A stretch of DNA of 6,808 bases from positions 1 to 6,808 of the forward strand of contig CALEZA010000128.1 of NCBI GenBank assembly GCA_937927965.1, written 5' to 3'. The first letter of the stretch is position 1. Each line of letters opens with the position of its first letter. Shown here in pieces: positions 1 through 6,758 of the stretch. The notes beneath the pieces were generated by a model that was given only the letters and a program-made list of their open reading frames with translations, ran no database searches and was not told the origin of the DNA. This stretch comes from an uncultured Candidatus Planktophila sp. Its GTDB lineage: Bacteria > Actinomycetota > Actinomycetes > Nanopelagicales > Nanopelagicaceae. Made by a program: the position numbers and the translations under genes.

Positions 1-49
1 GAACAGCCGTGAAGTAGCACTACTGCCTTACACATCTTCAGCGCGATAA
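1..49 (+). CDS. rpsR: 30S ribosomal protein S18, C-terminal end only
   Basis: The frame running to the TAA at 47-49 encodes NSREVALLPYTSSAR, which is the typical C-terminal tail of bacterial ribosomal protein S18 (family pattern: alanine/arginine-rich, then ALLPY). S18 binds the platform of the small ribosomal subunit together with S6. Only about 15 codons lie in the window; the rest of the gene is upstream of base 1. The stop codon overlaps the ribosome binding site of rplI (TAAGGAGA), so the two genes are almost certainly cotranscribed, as in the widespread rpsF-ssb-rpsR-rplI operon. The piece is short, so the call rests on this tail match and on the neighbouring rplI. Confidence 0.88.
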   Translation, partial: NSREVALLPYTSSAR

Positions 50-54
50 GGAGA
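48..54 (+). promoter_or_regulatory. Ribosome binding site of rplI
   Basis: AAGGAGA lies 10 bases before the rplI ATG and overlaps the last bases of the rpsR stop codon. It is the strongest Shine-Dalgarno sequence in the window and supports the ATG at 65 as the start. Confidence 0.8.
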
Positions 55-64
55 ACTGACTACT

Positions 65-511
65 ATGAAGCTCATTCTTACTCGTGAAGTTGCAAAGCTC
101 GGCACAGCCGGTGACGTTGTAACAGTAAAAGATGGTTATGCACGTAACTTCCTCCTCCCACGTGGTGCAGCGATTGCATGGACACTTGGTGGAGAGAAGC
201 AGATCGAGGGAATCCGTCGTGCACGCGCTGCACGCGAGATCCGCGATATCGATCACGCTAAGGAGATCAAGGCGACTCTTGAGTCAGCTAAGGTCGTTGT
301 CTCAGTAAAGACAGGAACAGCAGGACGCCTCTTCGGATCAGTTACCGATAAGGACATCGCAGCTGCAATCAAGTCTGTTACTAAGATCGATATCGATCGC
401 CACAACATCAAGACAGCTGGTCACATCAAGAAGACAGGCTCTTACTCTGTAAAGGTCTCACTCGGACATAGCGTTGTCGCTACAGTGAGCGTTTCAGTTG
501 TAGCTGCTTAA
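65..511 (+). CDS. rplI: 50S ribosomal protein L9
   Basis: This 148-residue protein has the normal length of L9, a large-subunit protein that binds 23S rRNA and reaches away from the ribosome on a long helix. The N-terminal RNA-binding domain (about residues 1-47) begins MKLILTREVAKLG and contains the family signature around GDVVTVKDGYARNFLLPRG. A charged connecting helix follows (about 43-75, rich in Arg, Lys and Glu). The C-terminal domain carries GRLFGSVT at 87-94 and ends in a beta-rich tail. The ATG is preceded by a good Shine-Dalgarno sequence overlapping the rpsR stop. A terminator-like hairpin starts 10 bases after the stop, so rplI is probably the last gene of the ribosomal operon. 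Confidence 0.97.
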   Translation: MKLILTREVAKLGTAGDVVTVKDGYARNFLLPRGAAIAWTLGGEKQIEGIRRARAAREIRDIDHAKEIKATLESAKVVVSVKTGTAGRLFGSVTDKDIAAAIKSVTKIDIDRHNIKTAGHIKKTGSYSVKVSLGHSVVATVSVSVVAA

Positions 512-520
512 GTTCTTAAC

Positions 521-555
521 GAGATGGCCTCCACCGCAAGGTGGGGGCCTTTCTC
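521..555 (+). terminator. Intrinsic terminator after rplI
   Basis: A 10-bp stem pairs 526-535 (GGCCTCCACC) with 540-549 (GGTGGGGGCC), with one G-T wobble and a GCAA loop of the stable GNRA type at 536-539. GAGA at 521-524 can also pair with TCTC at 552-555 outside the main stem. The stem is followed by CCTTTCTCATTAT, a weak T tract. It separates the ribosomal operon from dnaB, which implies that dnaB has its own promoter in the gap. Some readthrough is possible because the T run is poor. Confidence 0.75.
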
Positions 556-582
556 ATTATCTGGGAATCTTTCAGAGCACTT

Positions 583-699
583 CTCTCCACAGATCTCCAC
601 GCTCAATCCAGGAGTTATCCACCGTGTGAGCCACTTATCCACACCTTATCCCCAGCCTTTCACACAGGAAATCCGCCTTTCTCCACACCCTCACCCACA
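583..699 (+). promoter_or_regulatory. Array of DnaA-box-like nonamers upstream of dnaB
   Basis: Compared with the DnaA box TTATCCACA, the plus strand shows a perfect match at 635-643, 8 of 9 matches at 615-623 (TTATCCACC), 646-654 (TTATCCCCA) and 679-687 (TTCTCCACA), 7 of 9 at 583-591 and 691-699, and 6 of 9 at 593-601. A looser site sits at 658-666. All have the same orientation. The start-to-start steps (10, 22, 20, 11, 12, 21, 12) fall near multiples of one helical turn, so bound DnaA molecules would lie on one face of the DNA. Known biology: DnaA binds such boxes at origins, at promoters it controls and at titration sites. Placed between a terminator and the helicase gene, the array most simply suggests DnaA control of dnaB. 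No AT-rich unwinding element is obvious beside it, so a complete origin is less likely. Confidence 0.6.
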
Positions 700-723
700 G
701 GCCTAATCGCTTTTGTCGGTAGA

Positions 724-730
724 AGGTGGG
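724..730 (+). promoter_or_regulatory. Ribosome binding site of dnaB
   Basis: AGGTGGG, within GAAGGTGGG, ends 11 bases before the GTG at 742. It is a fair Shine-Dalgarno match at the long end of normal spacing, and it supports GTG 742 over the upstream ATG at 541 in the same frame. Confidence 0.5.
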
Positions 731-741
731 AAGTTTCACCC

Positions 742-2214
742 GTGAGCATCGCTGAATTTCCTAATAACGCACCCCGCAATGTGGGTGCGGAGTTTGAGCG
801 CACCCCACCTCAAGATCTTCAAGCAGAACAATCTGTTCTCGGTGGAATGTTGCTCTCTAAAGATGCAATTGCAGATGTTGTAGAAGTTCTTCGCTCACGA
901 GATTTCTATCGTCCAGCACATGAACTTATCTTTGAAGCTGTTCTCGATCTCTATGGTCGCGGTGAACCAGCAGATGCAATTACTGTTGCAGCTGAACTCA
1001 CAAAGAGAGGTGAGATTGCACGAGCAGGTGGTGCTCCATATCTTCACACGCTCATCTCATCTGTTCCCACTGCAGCTAATGCTGGTTACTACGCAAAGAT
1101 TGTTCTCGATCACGCAATTATGCGTCGCCTTGTTGAAGCAGGAACAAAGGTTGTTCAACTTGGTTATGACCAAAATGGTGAGGTCGATGATGCAGTAGAT
1201 GCAGCACAAGCTGAAATCTATGCAGTCACAGAACGACGATCTTCTGAAGATTATGTTCAACTCAACACACTCTTGCCGCAAGCACTCGATGAGATTGAAG
1301 CAATCTCAAAAGGTGCAGGCGTTGAAGGTGTGATGTCTGGATTCCGTGATCTTGATGCACTCACTCACGGATTCCTTCCAGGAAATATGATCATCCTCGC
1401 AGCTCGTCCTGCAGTGGGTAAGTCAACGCTAGGTCTTGATATTGCTCGTCACGCTGCAATCCATGACAATCAAACTGCAGTGATCTTCTCTCTTGAAATG
1501 TCGAAATCTGAAATCACAATGCGTATGCTCTCTGCAGAGGCGCGAGTAGGACTCAATAGCATTCGATCAGGACAGCTCAGCGATGATGAGTGGGCAAAAC
1601 TTGCTCGTCGTATGGGCGAAATCTCTGATGCACCGCTCTTTATCGATGATTCACCCAACCTTTCAATGATGGAGATTCGCGCAAAGGCGCGACGCCTTAA
1701 ACAACGCCATGATTTAAAGCTGATTGTGATCGATTACTTGCAGCTCATGACATCAGGTAAGAGAGTGGAAAATCGCCAGCAGGAAGTCTCTGAATTCTCG
1801 CGCCAAATTAAGTTGATGGCTAAAGAGCTCAATGTCCCTGTTATTGCTATCTCTCAGCTCAACCGTGGTCCTGAGCAGAGAACAGATAAGCGCCCAATGC
1901 TCTCTGATCTTCGTGAATCAGGTTCTATTGAGCAGGATGCCGACGTAGTAATCCTTCTCCATCGTGAAGATATGTATGACTCACAAAATCGCCAAGGAGA
2001 AGCCGACCTTATGGTTGCAAAGCACCGTAATGGTCCAACACGAACCATTCCAGTCTCAGCACAACTTCACTTTGCACGATTCTTTGATTTAGCTCAATCC
2101 CAAACAACTTATGGTTCATCAGAGCCAGCAACAGCACCTACTGGATATGTTCCAACATCTCCATATGGTGATCAGCAACCTGCTGAGCCAGGCGATGGTG
2201 GTTGGAACGAGTAA
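742..2214 (+). CDS. dnaB: Replicative DNA helicase DnaB
   Basis: DnaB is the hexameric ATP-driven helicase that unwinds DNA ahead of the replication fork and interacts with primase. From the GTG at 742 the protein has 490 residues, a normal length for an intein-free actinobacterial DnaB. The N-terminal domain (about 20-165) starts with the typical FERTPPQDLQAEQSVLGGML stretch. The RecA-like ATPase domain (about 195-450) shows Walker A ARPAVGKST at 221-229, the catalytic Glu in SLEMS at 250-254, Walker B LIVIDYLQL at 327-335, the SQLNR motif at 371-375 and KHRNGPT at 427-433 near the arginine finger. The C-terminal tail (about 455-490) is Pro/Ser/Gly-rich and probably disordered. The same frame is open back to an ATG at 541, but that stretch crosses the rplI terminator and the DnaA-box array and has no helicase similarity, so I reject it. 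The TAA stop directly abuts the stop of the convergent transporter gene. Confidence 0.97.
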   Translation: MSIAEFPNNAPRNVGAEFERTPPQDLQAEQSVLGGMLLSKDAIADVVEVLRSRDFYRPAHELIFEAVLDLYGRGEPADAITVAAELTKRGEIARAGGAPYLHTLISSVPTAANAGYYAKIVLDHAIMRRLVEAGTKVVQLGYDQNGEVDDAVDAAQAEIYAVTERRSSEDYVQLNTLLPQALDEIEAISKGAGVEGVMSGFRDLDALTHGFLPGNMIILAARPAVGKSTLGLDIARHAAIHDNQTAVIFSLEMSKSEITMRMLSAEARVGLNSIRSGQLSDDEWAKLARRMGEISDAPLFIDDSPNLSMMEIRAKARRLKQRHDLKLIVIDYLQLMTSGKRVENRQQEVSEFSRQIKLMAKELNVPVIAISQLNRGPEQRTDKRPMLSDLRESGSIEQDADVVILLHREDMYDSQNRQGEADLMVAKHRNGPTRTIPVSAQLHFARFFDLAQSQTTYGSSEPATAPTGYVPTSPYGDQQPAEPGDGGWNE

Positions 2215-3132
2215 TTAGGCAGTTGCCTTCGATCGATCAGCAAGATAGATACCGATCAAGACTATAGCTGCGCCTATCAACTGAATTCCATCCCAGCTCT
2301 GCCCAAGCCAAATCCAGGCAAGAGCGCCAGCAAGTACTGGCTCCAACATTCCCAATACGCTGCTCTTGGACGCGCTTAAGATGCGAAGACCACTAATCAC
2401 AAAGAGATAAGGAATGATTGTTCCCATCACAACAACCCAGAGCAGTAGTGCCCACCCTGGGAAGAAGTGTCCTGCGAGATAGCCATGGATATCCATCTTC
2501 ATTGAGAAAACTTCAGTTGGAAAATTCCAGATGGGAAGAACTATCGCCCAAAATGTTCCAGCAACAGCTAAACCAATAATCGTTGAGCTCATGGGATGGC
2601 GATTGCTACCAAATCTCTCTCCAATAAGAAAGTAGCCAGTCAGGGCGAATGCACTTCCGAGAGCTCCTGCAAGACCCAAGAGATCAAAGGTGAAGCCATC
2701 CCAAATCTTGGTGACAAGAATTAAACCAGCAAGTGAGAGGGCGATCGCCAGCCACATATCTTTTGCGACGAAGCCCTTTCTCACATATTTAATCCAGAGC
2801 GCAATCCAGATGGGTGCGGTGAACTCAATAACAAGGACGAGACCAAGGGGTAATCCCCGCTCAATACCAAGGAAATAGCCCACATTCACAAGGGCAAAAC
2901 CAATCACACCATAGGCGATTGCGATAGGAATTTCCTTCCGCGTGATCTTTAGGAGTTCACGACGAAAGATGAGTGCAAAGAGAAAAAGAAGTGAGAAGGC
3001 AGAGATAGCTCTAATTTGAGCCAATCGAAATGCAGAGAGGTGTTCAAGAACCACGGTGGAGAAGATTCCATTAACAGAGAAGGTGAGAGCTCCGAGGAAA
3101 AGATAAAGCTCACCGCGATGATTCTTTAGCAC
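2215..3132 (-). CDS. EamA/DMT-family membrane transporter
   Basis: This 305-residue, very hydrophobic protein has the two-repeat structure of the drug/metabolite transporter superfamily (EamA, RhaT/YdcZ-like), predicted as ten membrane helices. Repeat one covers about residues 8-141. Repeat two covers about 151-297 and contains the usual GMLEPVLAGALAWIWLGQ stretch (261-278) typical of the penultimate helices. Such proteins export or import amino acids, nucleotides or other small metabolites; the substrate cannot be read from the sequence. The start is GTG at 3130-3132, the only start codon between an in-frame TAG 15 bases upstream and the first membrane helix. It lies inside a 10-bp hairpin. 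The gene follows the acyl-CoA dehydrogenase gene by 31 bases on the same strand and converges on dnaB with no gap. Confidence 0.9.
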   Translation of the reverse strand: MLKNHRGELYLFLGALTFSVNGIFSTVVLEHLSAFRLAQIRAISAFSLLFLFALIFRRELLKITRKEIPIAIAYGVIGFALVNVGYFLGIERGLPLGLVLVIEFTAPIWIALWIKYVRKGFVAKDMWLAIALSLAGLILVTKIWDGFTFDLLGLAGALGSAFALTGYFLIGERFGSNRHPMSSTIIGLAVAGTFWAIVLPIWNFPTEVFSMKMDIHGYLAGHFFPGWALLLWVVVMGTIIPYLFVISGLRILSASKSSVLGMLEPVLAGALAWIWLGQSWDGIQLIGAAIVLIGIYLADRSKATA

Positions 3133-3141
3133 GCGGTGAGC
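3098..3141 (-). terminator. Hairpin with T-rich tail over the transporter start codon
   Basis: A perfect 10-bp inverted repeat pairs GCTCACCGCG (plus strand 3108-3117) with CGCGGTGAGC (3132-3141) around a 14-base loop. Read on the minus strand, the stem is followed by TTTATCTTTT (3107 down to 3098), which is the form of a Rho-independent terminator and lies 23 bases past the dehydrogenase stop. The stem includes the first base of the transporter's GTG, so it could also hide the start codon. The 14-base loop is long for a terminator, hence the moderate confidence. Confidence 0.45.
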
Positions 3142-3143
3142 CT

Positions 3144-3149
3144 ATCCTA
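3144..3149 (-). promoter_or_regulatory. Possible -10 element for the transporter gene
   Basis: On the minus strand TAGGAT fits the actinobacterial TANNNT -10 pattern and ends 11 bases before the GTG start. RNA starting 6-7 bases downstream would have a leader of only a few bases and would lack about half of the hairpin's left arm. The same bases could instead serve as a weak Shine-Dalgarno sequence (AGGAT). No -35 element is clear. Confidence 0.25.
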
Positions 3150-3163
3150 TTTGTAGTTCTTAC

Positions 3164-4990
3164 TTAGAAAGCACCCTCTGGCAATTCCATAATGGTGTTA
3201 TCTGTTGCCTCAACAATCTTGCGATCTGCTGTGATATGAGGAAGAACATTTGCCACGAAGAAGTGAGCTGATGCAATCTTTCCTGTGTAGAAATCTGCAT
3301 CCTTTCCTGTCGCATTTGGAAGCTTCTCTGCTGCGATATCTGCTTGGCGAAGTAGGAGCCATCCAATAATCACATCGCCGACTGCCATAAGAGCACGAGA
3401 TGTATTTAAGCCGACCTTGTAGATCTCTTCTGACTTCTCTTGTGATGCCATCGCATGTCCTACGAGTACTCCGATGATTCCATTGAGATCTGCAAGAGCT
3501 TTAAGCAGCGCCTGCTTCTCTGCAGCATTTGCTCCACCAGATTCAGCGAATGCTTGAATCTCTTTACCAAGACCACCGAGTGCCTTACCACCATCCTTAA
3601 CAACCTTACGGAAGAAGAAGTCGAGACCTTGGATTGCTGTTGTGCCCTCATACAAAGTATCAATCTTTGCATCGCGCACATACTGCTCAAGTGGCCAATC
3701 TTGTGTGAAGCCTGAACCACCAAATGTTTGGAGTGATTCTGTTCCAAGAAGAGTCCATGAACGCTCTGAACCAAATCCCTTTACTACAGGAAGGAGAAGA
3801 TCGTTGAGAGCTTCCATCTTCTTTAACTTATCTTCATCGCCTGCGGCGCGAGCAAGCTCTACCTCATCCTGGATTGAAGCGGTGTAGAGAACAAGGGCTC
3901 TCATGCCTTCTGCATATGACTTTTGGACCATCAATGAGCGGCGCACATCTGGGTGGTGGATGATGCTCACACGAGGTGATGCCTTGTCATTCATCACCTT
4001 CATATCGCCACCTTGGATGCGAGTCTTTGCATAAGCAAGTGCTTGTAGGTAACCAGCTGAGAGAGTTGCAATTGCTTTGGTTCCCACCATCATGCGAGCA
4101 AACTCGATCACCTTAAACATCTGTGCAATACCTTCGTGAACATCGCCAAGGAGATAACCAACAGCAGGTTCCTTCTCTCCCAAGTTCATCTCACATGTTG
4201 CAGAGACATTAAGACCCATCTTATGTTCAACATTGGTTACATAAACACCATTGCGCTTACCAAGATCGCCTGTCTCGAGATCAAACATAAACTTTGGAAT
4301 CAAAAATAGTGAAAGACCTTTTGTTCCAGGTCCTCCACCTTCACGACGAGCAAGTGTGAAGTGCATGATGTTCTCATAGAGATCTGCATCTCCTGATGTG
4401 ATAAATCGCTTTGTTCCGGTGATGTGCCAAGTTCCATCTGGTTGTTCAACTGCCTTAGTGCGACCTGCTCCAACATCTGAACCTGCATCAGGTTCTGTGA
4501 GTTGCATCGTTGCGCCCCAATGGCGATTGACCATATGTCCTGCCATCTTCTTCTGTGCATCGTTGCCGAGTGTGTATGCAACTTGTGCAAATGCATAACC
4601 TGATGCGTAGATGTGAATTGCAGGGTTGGAACCGAGAACCATTTCGGCAATTGCCCATCGCACAGATGGTGGAATCTTTGTTCCGCCTAACTCAACTGGA
4701 GCATCCAAACTCCACCAACCTTGATCAACAAATGATTGGTATGACTTCTTAAAACCTTCAGGAAGTTTTACCTCTCCAGTTGCTTTATCAAAAATTGTTC
4801 CAACACGATCTCCTTCAACAAATGAAGCTGCGAGATCATTTTCTGTTAATCGTTTGATCTCCTCCAACATTCCAGATGCTGTCTCTCTATCAATCTCTGA
4901 ATAGAGAGAGGTTCCAAGGACCTTCTCACGACCCAGGAGGTCGAAGAGGCAGAATTCGATATCGCGGAGGTTTGCTGTGTAATGGCTCAT
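3164..4990 (-). CDS. fadE5: Acyl-CoA dehydrogenase, FadE5-like
   Basis: This FAD-dependent enzyme inserts the alpha-beta double bond into acyl-CoA thioesters, the first step of beta-oxidation, and passes electrons to electron-transfer flavoprotein. At 608 residues it matches the long FadE5-like group (mycobacterial FadE5 is about 611 by memory), not the 380-residue classical enzymes. The N-terminus [10 protein letters not shown] and the following helical region resemble FadE5. The family signature [16 protein letters not shown] lies at 165-180, the beta domain runs to about 285, and the C-terminal helical domain contains [10 protein letters not shown] at 445-454 with Glu448 as the expected catalytic base. 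An extra C-terminal domain (about 470-608) is typical of this group. The ATG has no clear Shine-Dalgarno sequence. Acyl-CoA dehydrogenase is very secure; the exact ortholog and preferred chain length are inferred. Confidence 0.93.
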   Translation of the reverse strand: MSHYTANLRDIEFCLFDLLGREKVLGTSLYSEIDRETASGMLEEIKRLTENDLAASFVEGDRVGTIFDKATGEVKLPEGFKKSYQSFVDQGWWSLDAPVELGGTKIPPSVRWAIAEMVLGSNPAIHIYASGYAFAQVAYTLGNDAQKKMAGHMVNRHWGATMQLTEPDAGSDVGAGRTKAVEQPDGTWHITGTKRFITSGDADLYENIMHFTLARREGGGPGTKGLSLFLIPKFMFDLETGDLGKRNGVYVTNVEHKMGLNVSATCEMNLGEKEPAVGYLLGDVHEGIAQMFKVIEFARMMVGTKAIATLSAGYLQALAYAKTRIQGGDMKVMNDKASPRVSIIHHPDVRRSLMVQKSYAEGMRALVLYTASIQDEVELARAAGDEDKLKKMEALNDLLLPVVKGFGSERSWTLLGTESLQTFGGSGFTQDWPLEQYVRDAKIDTLYEGTTAIQGLDFFFRKVVKDGGKALGGLGKEIQAFAESGGANAAEKQALLKALADLNGIIGVLVGHAMASQEKSEEIYKVGLNTSRALMAVGDVIIGWLLLRQADIAAEKLPNATGKDADFYTGKIASAHFFVANVLPHITADRKIVEATDNTIMELPEGAF

Positions 4991-4991
4991 G

Positions 4992-5016
4992 GGGTAATAG
5001 TTCTACCCGTCAGTAA
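4992..5016. promoter_or_regulatory. Overlapping small inverted repeats in the fadE5-dcd divergent promoter
   Basis: In the 82-base gap between the divergent genes, GGGTA (4992-4996) and TACCC (5004-5008) form a perfect 5-bp dyad with 7 bases between. TAC (5004-5006) also pairs with GTA (5013-5015) across 6 bases. Both sit directly upstream of the dehydrogenase ATG, where a repressor of a fatty-acid gene would be expected. The arms are short, so chance is a real alternative. Confidence 0.25.
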
Positions 5017-5060
5017 CTTACGCAAGGGTGGCGAAGAGTTATTTTTCGCGCCTGCGCCTC

Positions 5061-5066
5061 TATTGT
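5061..5066 (+). promoter_or_regulatory. -10 element for a leaderless dcd transcript
   Basis: TATTGT fits the actinobacterial TANNNT -10 pattern and ends 6 bases before the dcd GTG at 5073. That is the spacing expected when transcription starts at the first base of the start codon. There is no Shine-Dalgarno sequence between the element and the GTG, which fits leaderless translation. No convincing -35 hexamer is seen. Confidence 0.5.
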
Positions 5067-5072
5067 TGCCCC

Positions 5073-5651
5073 GTGCTACTAAGTGACCGCGATATCCGTG
5101 ACCAGATCAACCAGAAGCGTGTGGGGGTCGAGCCTTTTGATGAGGCGATGATCCAGCCATCCTCCGTTGATGTCCGCCTCGATAAGTTCTTCCGCGTCTT
5201 TGAAAACCATAAGTATGAGGTCATCGACCCAGCGCTTGAGCAGCCTGAGCTCACCCGTGAAATCGTGGCAGAAGATGGCGAAGCCTTTATCTTGCACCCA
5301 GGTGAGTTTGTTTTGGCGAGCACATATGAGGTCATCACTCTCCCTGACGATATTGCAGGTCGCTTGGAAGGTAAGTCATCTCTTGGTCGCTTAGGACTTC
5401 TGACCCACTCCACAGCGGGATTTATTGATCCAGGTTTTTCTGGCCACATCACACTTGAGCTCTCCAATGTTGCCAACCTTCCCGTCAAGCTCTATCCAGG
5501 AATGAAGATCGGTCAGCTCTGCTTGATCAAACTCTCTTCACCTGCAGAGCACCCATATGGTTCAGCGCAGTATCTCAACCGTTACCAGGGACAGCGTGGG
5601 CCAACCCCAAGCCGTTCCTTTATGAACTTTCACCGCAGTACGATTAAGTAA
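5073..5651 (+). CDS. dcd: dCTP deaminase (likely bifunctional, dUMP-forming)
   Basis: Dcd converts dCTP to dUTP for thymidylate synthesis. The mycobacterial form also hydrolyses the product to dUMP. From GTG 5073 the protein has 192 residues (about 190 in M. tuberculosis) and begins [11 protein letters not shown] like that enzyme. Conserved blocks include [10 protein letters not shown] (28-37), [18 protein letters not shown] (99-116) and HITLELSN (125-132). Residues equivalent to E. coli Ser111, Arg115, Ala124 and Glu138 (here Ser102, Arg106, Ala115, Glu129) are present. The C-terminal [12 protein letters not shown] (171-182) is the usual nucleotide-covering tail. The frame stays open upstream to a GTG at 5028, but those residues have no family similarity. 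Bifunctionality is inferred from similarity to the mycobacterial protein. The gene is divergent from the dehydrogenase and 42 bases from lemA. Confidence 0.96.
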   Translation: MLLSDRDIRDQINQKRVGVEPFDEAMIQPSSVDVRLDKFFRVFENHKYEVIDPALEQPELTREIVAEDGEAFILHPGEFVLASTYEVITLPDDIAGRLEGKSSLGRLGLLTHSTAGFIDPGFSGHITLELSNVANLPVKLYPGMKIGQLCLIKLSSPAEHPYGSAQYLNRYQGQRGPTPSRSFMNFHRSTIK

Positions 5652-5654
5652 CGA

Positions 5655-5685
5655 CCTGGGAATACAACCCAGGAATAAGGGGTTG
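5655..5685 (+). promoter_or_regulatory. Two mutually exclusive hairpins before lemA
   Basis: CCTGGG (5655-5660) can pair with CCCAGG (5668-5673) across a 7-base loop. Alternatively CAACCC (5665-5670) can pair with GGGTTG (5680-5685) across 9 bases. They share bases 5668-5670, so only one can form. The second would bury the lemA ribosome binding site AAGGGG (5677-5682). The stems are only 6 bp, and neither is followed by a T run, so this is not a terminator. A regulatory role is inference. Confidence 0.3.
5677..5682 (+). promoter_or_regulatory. Ribosome binding site of lemA
   Basis: AAGGGG ends 11 bases before the ATG at 5694. It is a moderate Shine-Dalgarno match and overlaps the right arm of a possible hairpin. 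Confidence 0.5.
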
Positions 5686-5693
5686 AATAGAAC

Positions 5694-6245
5694 ATGACTG
5701 AAATCATCGTAATTGGAGCCATCGCTCTCCTTGTTATCTTTGCCATCGCTCAATACAACCGCCTCGTTCGATTGAATATCACAGTCGATGAGGCATGGGC
5801 CCAGATTGAAGTTCAACTCAAGCGCCGCGCAGATCTCATCCCTAACCTTGTTGAAACTGTTAAGGGATATGCAAAGCATGAGCAGGGCACACTCGATGCA
5901 GTTATCACAGCTCGCGCTGCTGCAACTCAAGCAACAACAATTGGAGAAGTAGCAGCTGCAGATGGAGCATTGACCAACGCACTTCGTGGACTCCTTGCAG
6001 TAGCTGAGAGCTACCCAGATCTCAAAGCATCAGCAAACTTTCTCGCTCTCCAAGAGGAGCTCTCCACAACTGAGAATAAGGTTTCATTTGCTCGCCAGTT
6101 CTATAACGACAATGTTCGCTCTCTCAATCAAGCTGTAAAGACATTTCCATCTAACTTCTTTGCGGGCTTTGCAAAGGTCGGCGCTCGCAACTTCTATGAG
6201 GTTGAAAACCCAACTGATCGTGAAGTTCCAACAGTAAAGTTCTAA
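5694..6245 (+). CDS. lemA: LemA family membrane protein
   Basis: This 183-residue protein has the normal length and layout of the LemA family. A single N-terminal membrane segment (about residues 3-19, IIVIGAIALLVIFAIAQ) is followed by YNRLV and a helical, coiled-coil-rich soluble part. The hallmark stretch RRADLIPNLVETVKGYAKHE lies at 44-63, and ENKVSFARQFYNDNV at 127-141 with FPSNFFAGF at 151-159 are also typical. Its biochemical function is not firmly known, but lemA is often next to htpX, as here, and is thought to work in membrane protein or cell-envelope quality control. The ATG at 5694 places the membrane helix at the very N-terminus. The stop is 7 bases before htpX, so the two are probably one transcript, perhaps starting at dcd. 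Confidence 0.95.
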   Translation: MTEIIVIGAIALLVIFAIAQYNRLVRLNITVDEAWAQIEVQLKRRADLIPNLVETVKGYAKHEQGTLDAVITARAAATQATTIGEVAAADGALTNALRGLLAVAESYPDLKASANFLALQEELSTTENKVSFARQFYNDNVRSLNQAVKTFPSNFFAGFAKVGARNFYEVENPTDREVPTVKF

Positions 6246-6252
6246 CACACTG

Positions 6253-6758
6253 ATGATGGCTAATACCAACACCTTTAGAGAGCAACAAGCAGCCAATAAG
6301 GGCAAGACTTACTTTCTCCTTGCCTCAATGGGTCTGCTCACATGGCTCGTTGCCTATGCAGCTCTCACCTACTTTGGTGTGGGAACAGCGGGCGCAATAG
6401 TTCCTATTGCAGTTGGTATCTCATTAATTGGCGTCTGGGGTTCTTATTACGGCTCTGACAAATTAGTTCTTACCATGACTGGTGCAAAGCTCATTACTCG
6501 TGAAGATGCGCCACAACTATTTAACCTGATTGAAGAAGTAGTTATTGCATCTGGTCTTCCCATGCCAAAGGTGGCAATCGTTGAAGATAGCGCTCCAAAC
6601 GCCTTTGCAACAGGTCGCGATCCAGAGCATGCGCTGATTGCATTCACCACTCGCATCCTTGAGATTATGGATAGAGATGAGCTCCAGGGTGTGATTGCCC
6701 ATGAGATGTCACATGTTGCAAACCGCGACACTCTCGTTTCTGCAGTTGCTGCAACAAC
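6253..6758 (+). CDS. htpX: HtpX membrane metalloprotease, 3' end missing
   Basis: HtpX is a zinc-dependent membrane endopeptidase of family M48 that degrades misfolded membrane proteins. About 168 genuine residues are present of a usual 280-300. Two membrane helices are visible (about 20-39 and 43-62), followed by the soluble region with PKVAIVEDSAPNAFATG (105-121) and the zinc motif HEMSH at 150-154 (His150 and His154 as ligands, Glu151 catalytic), then VANRDT. The third zinc ligand and the C-terminal membrane helices are missing because the read ends in adapter sequence at about 6759. The stop at 6778-6780 and the last few codons are encoded by the adapter and are not real. The start may be ATG 6253 or ATG 6256; no Shine-Dalgarno sequence is evident, so translation may be coupled to lemA 7 bases upstream. 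Confidence 0.93.

Noticed and set aside
541..741. Extended dnaB open frame with a 67-residue N-terminal extension from ATG 541.
   Set aside because: It begins inside the rplI terminator stem, translates the DnaA-box array and shows no helicase similarity. GTG 742 has a Shine-Dalgarno-like sequence and gives the normal DnaB N-terminus.
556..741. A complete chromosomal origin (oriC) in the rplI-dnaB gap.
   Set aside because: The DnaA boxes are suggestive, but no AT-rich unwinding region is visible and neither dnaA nor dnaN is present, so I keep the claim to a DnaA-box array.
1393..1440. Possible intein in dnaB near Walker A, since actinobacterial dnaB genes sometimes carry inteins.
   Set aside because: The helicase motifs run without interruption and the 490-residue length is normal, so no intein is present.
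3460..3774. Minus-strand open frames of 60-120 residues inside the dehydrogenase gene and similar ones inside dnaB, dcd and lemA.
   Set aside because: They overlap genes with clear family motifs in another frame, have biased compositions and no recognisable domains, and are shadows of the real genes.
5028..5072. A 15-residue longer Dcd starting at GTG 5028.
   Set aside because: The extra residues do not resemble the family, whose N-terminus MLLSDRD begins exactly at GTG 5073. The stretch also contains the predicted promoter.
4991..5072. tRNA or other structured RNA gene in the fadE5-dcd gap.
   Set aside because: Only short stems such as GCGAA (5031-5035) with TTCGC (5045-5049) are seen. There is no cloverleaf, and the region is well explained as a divergent promoter.
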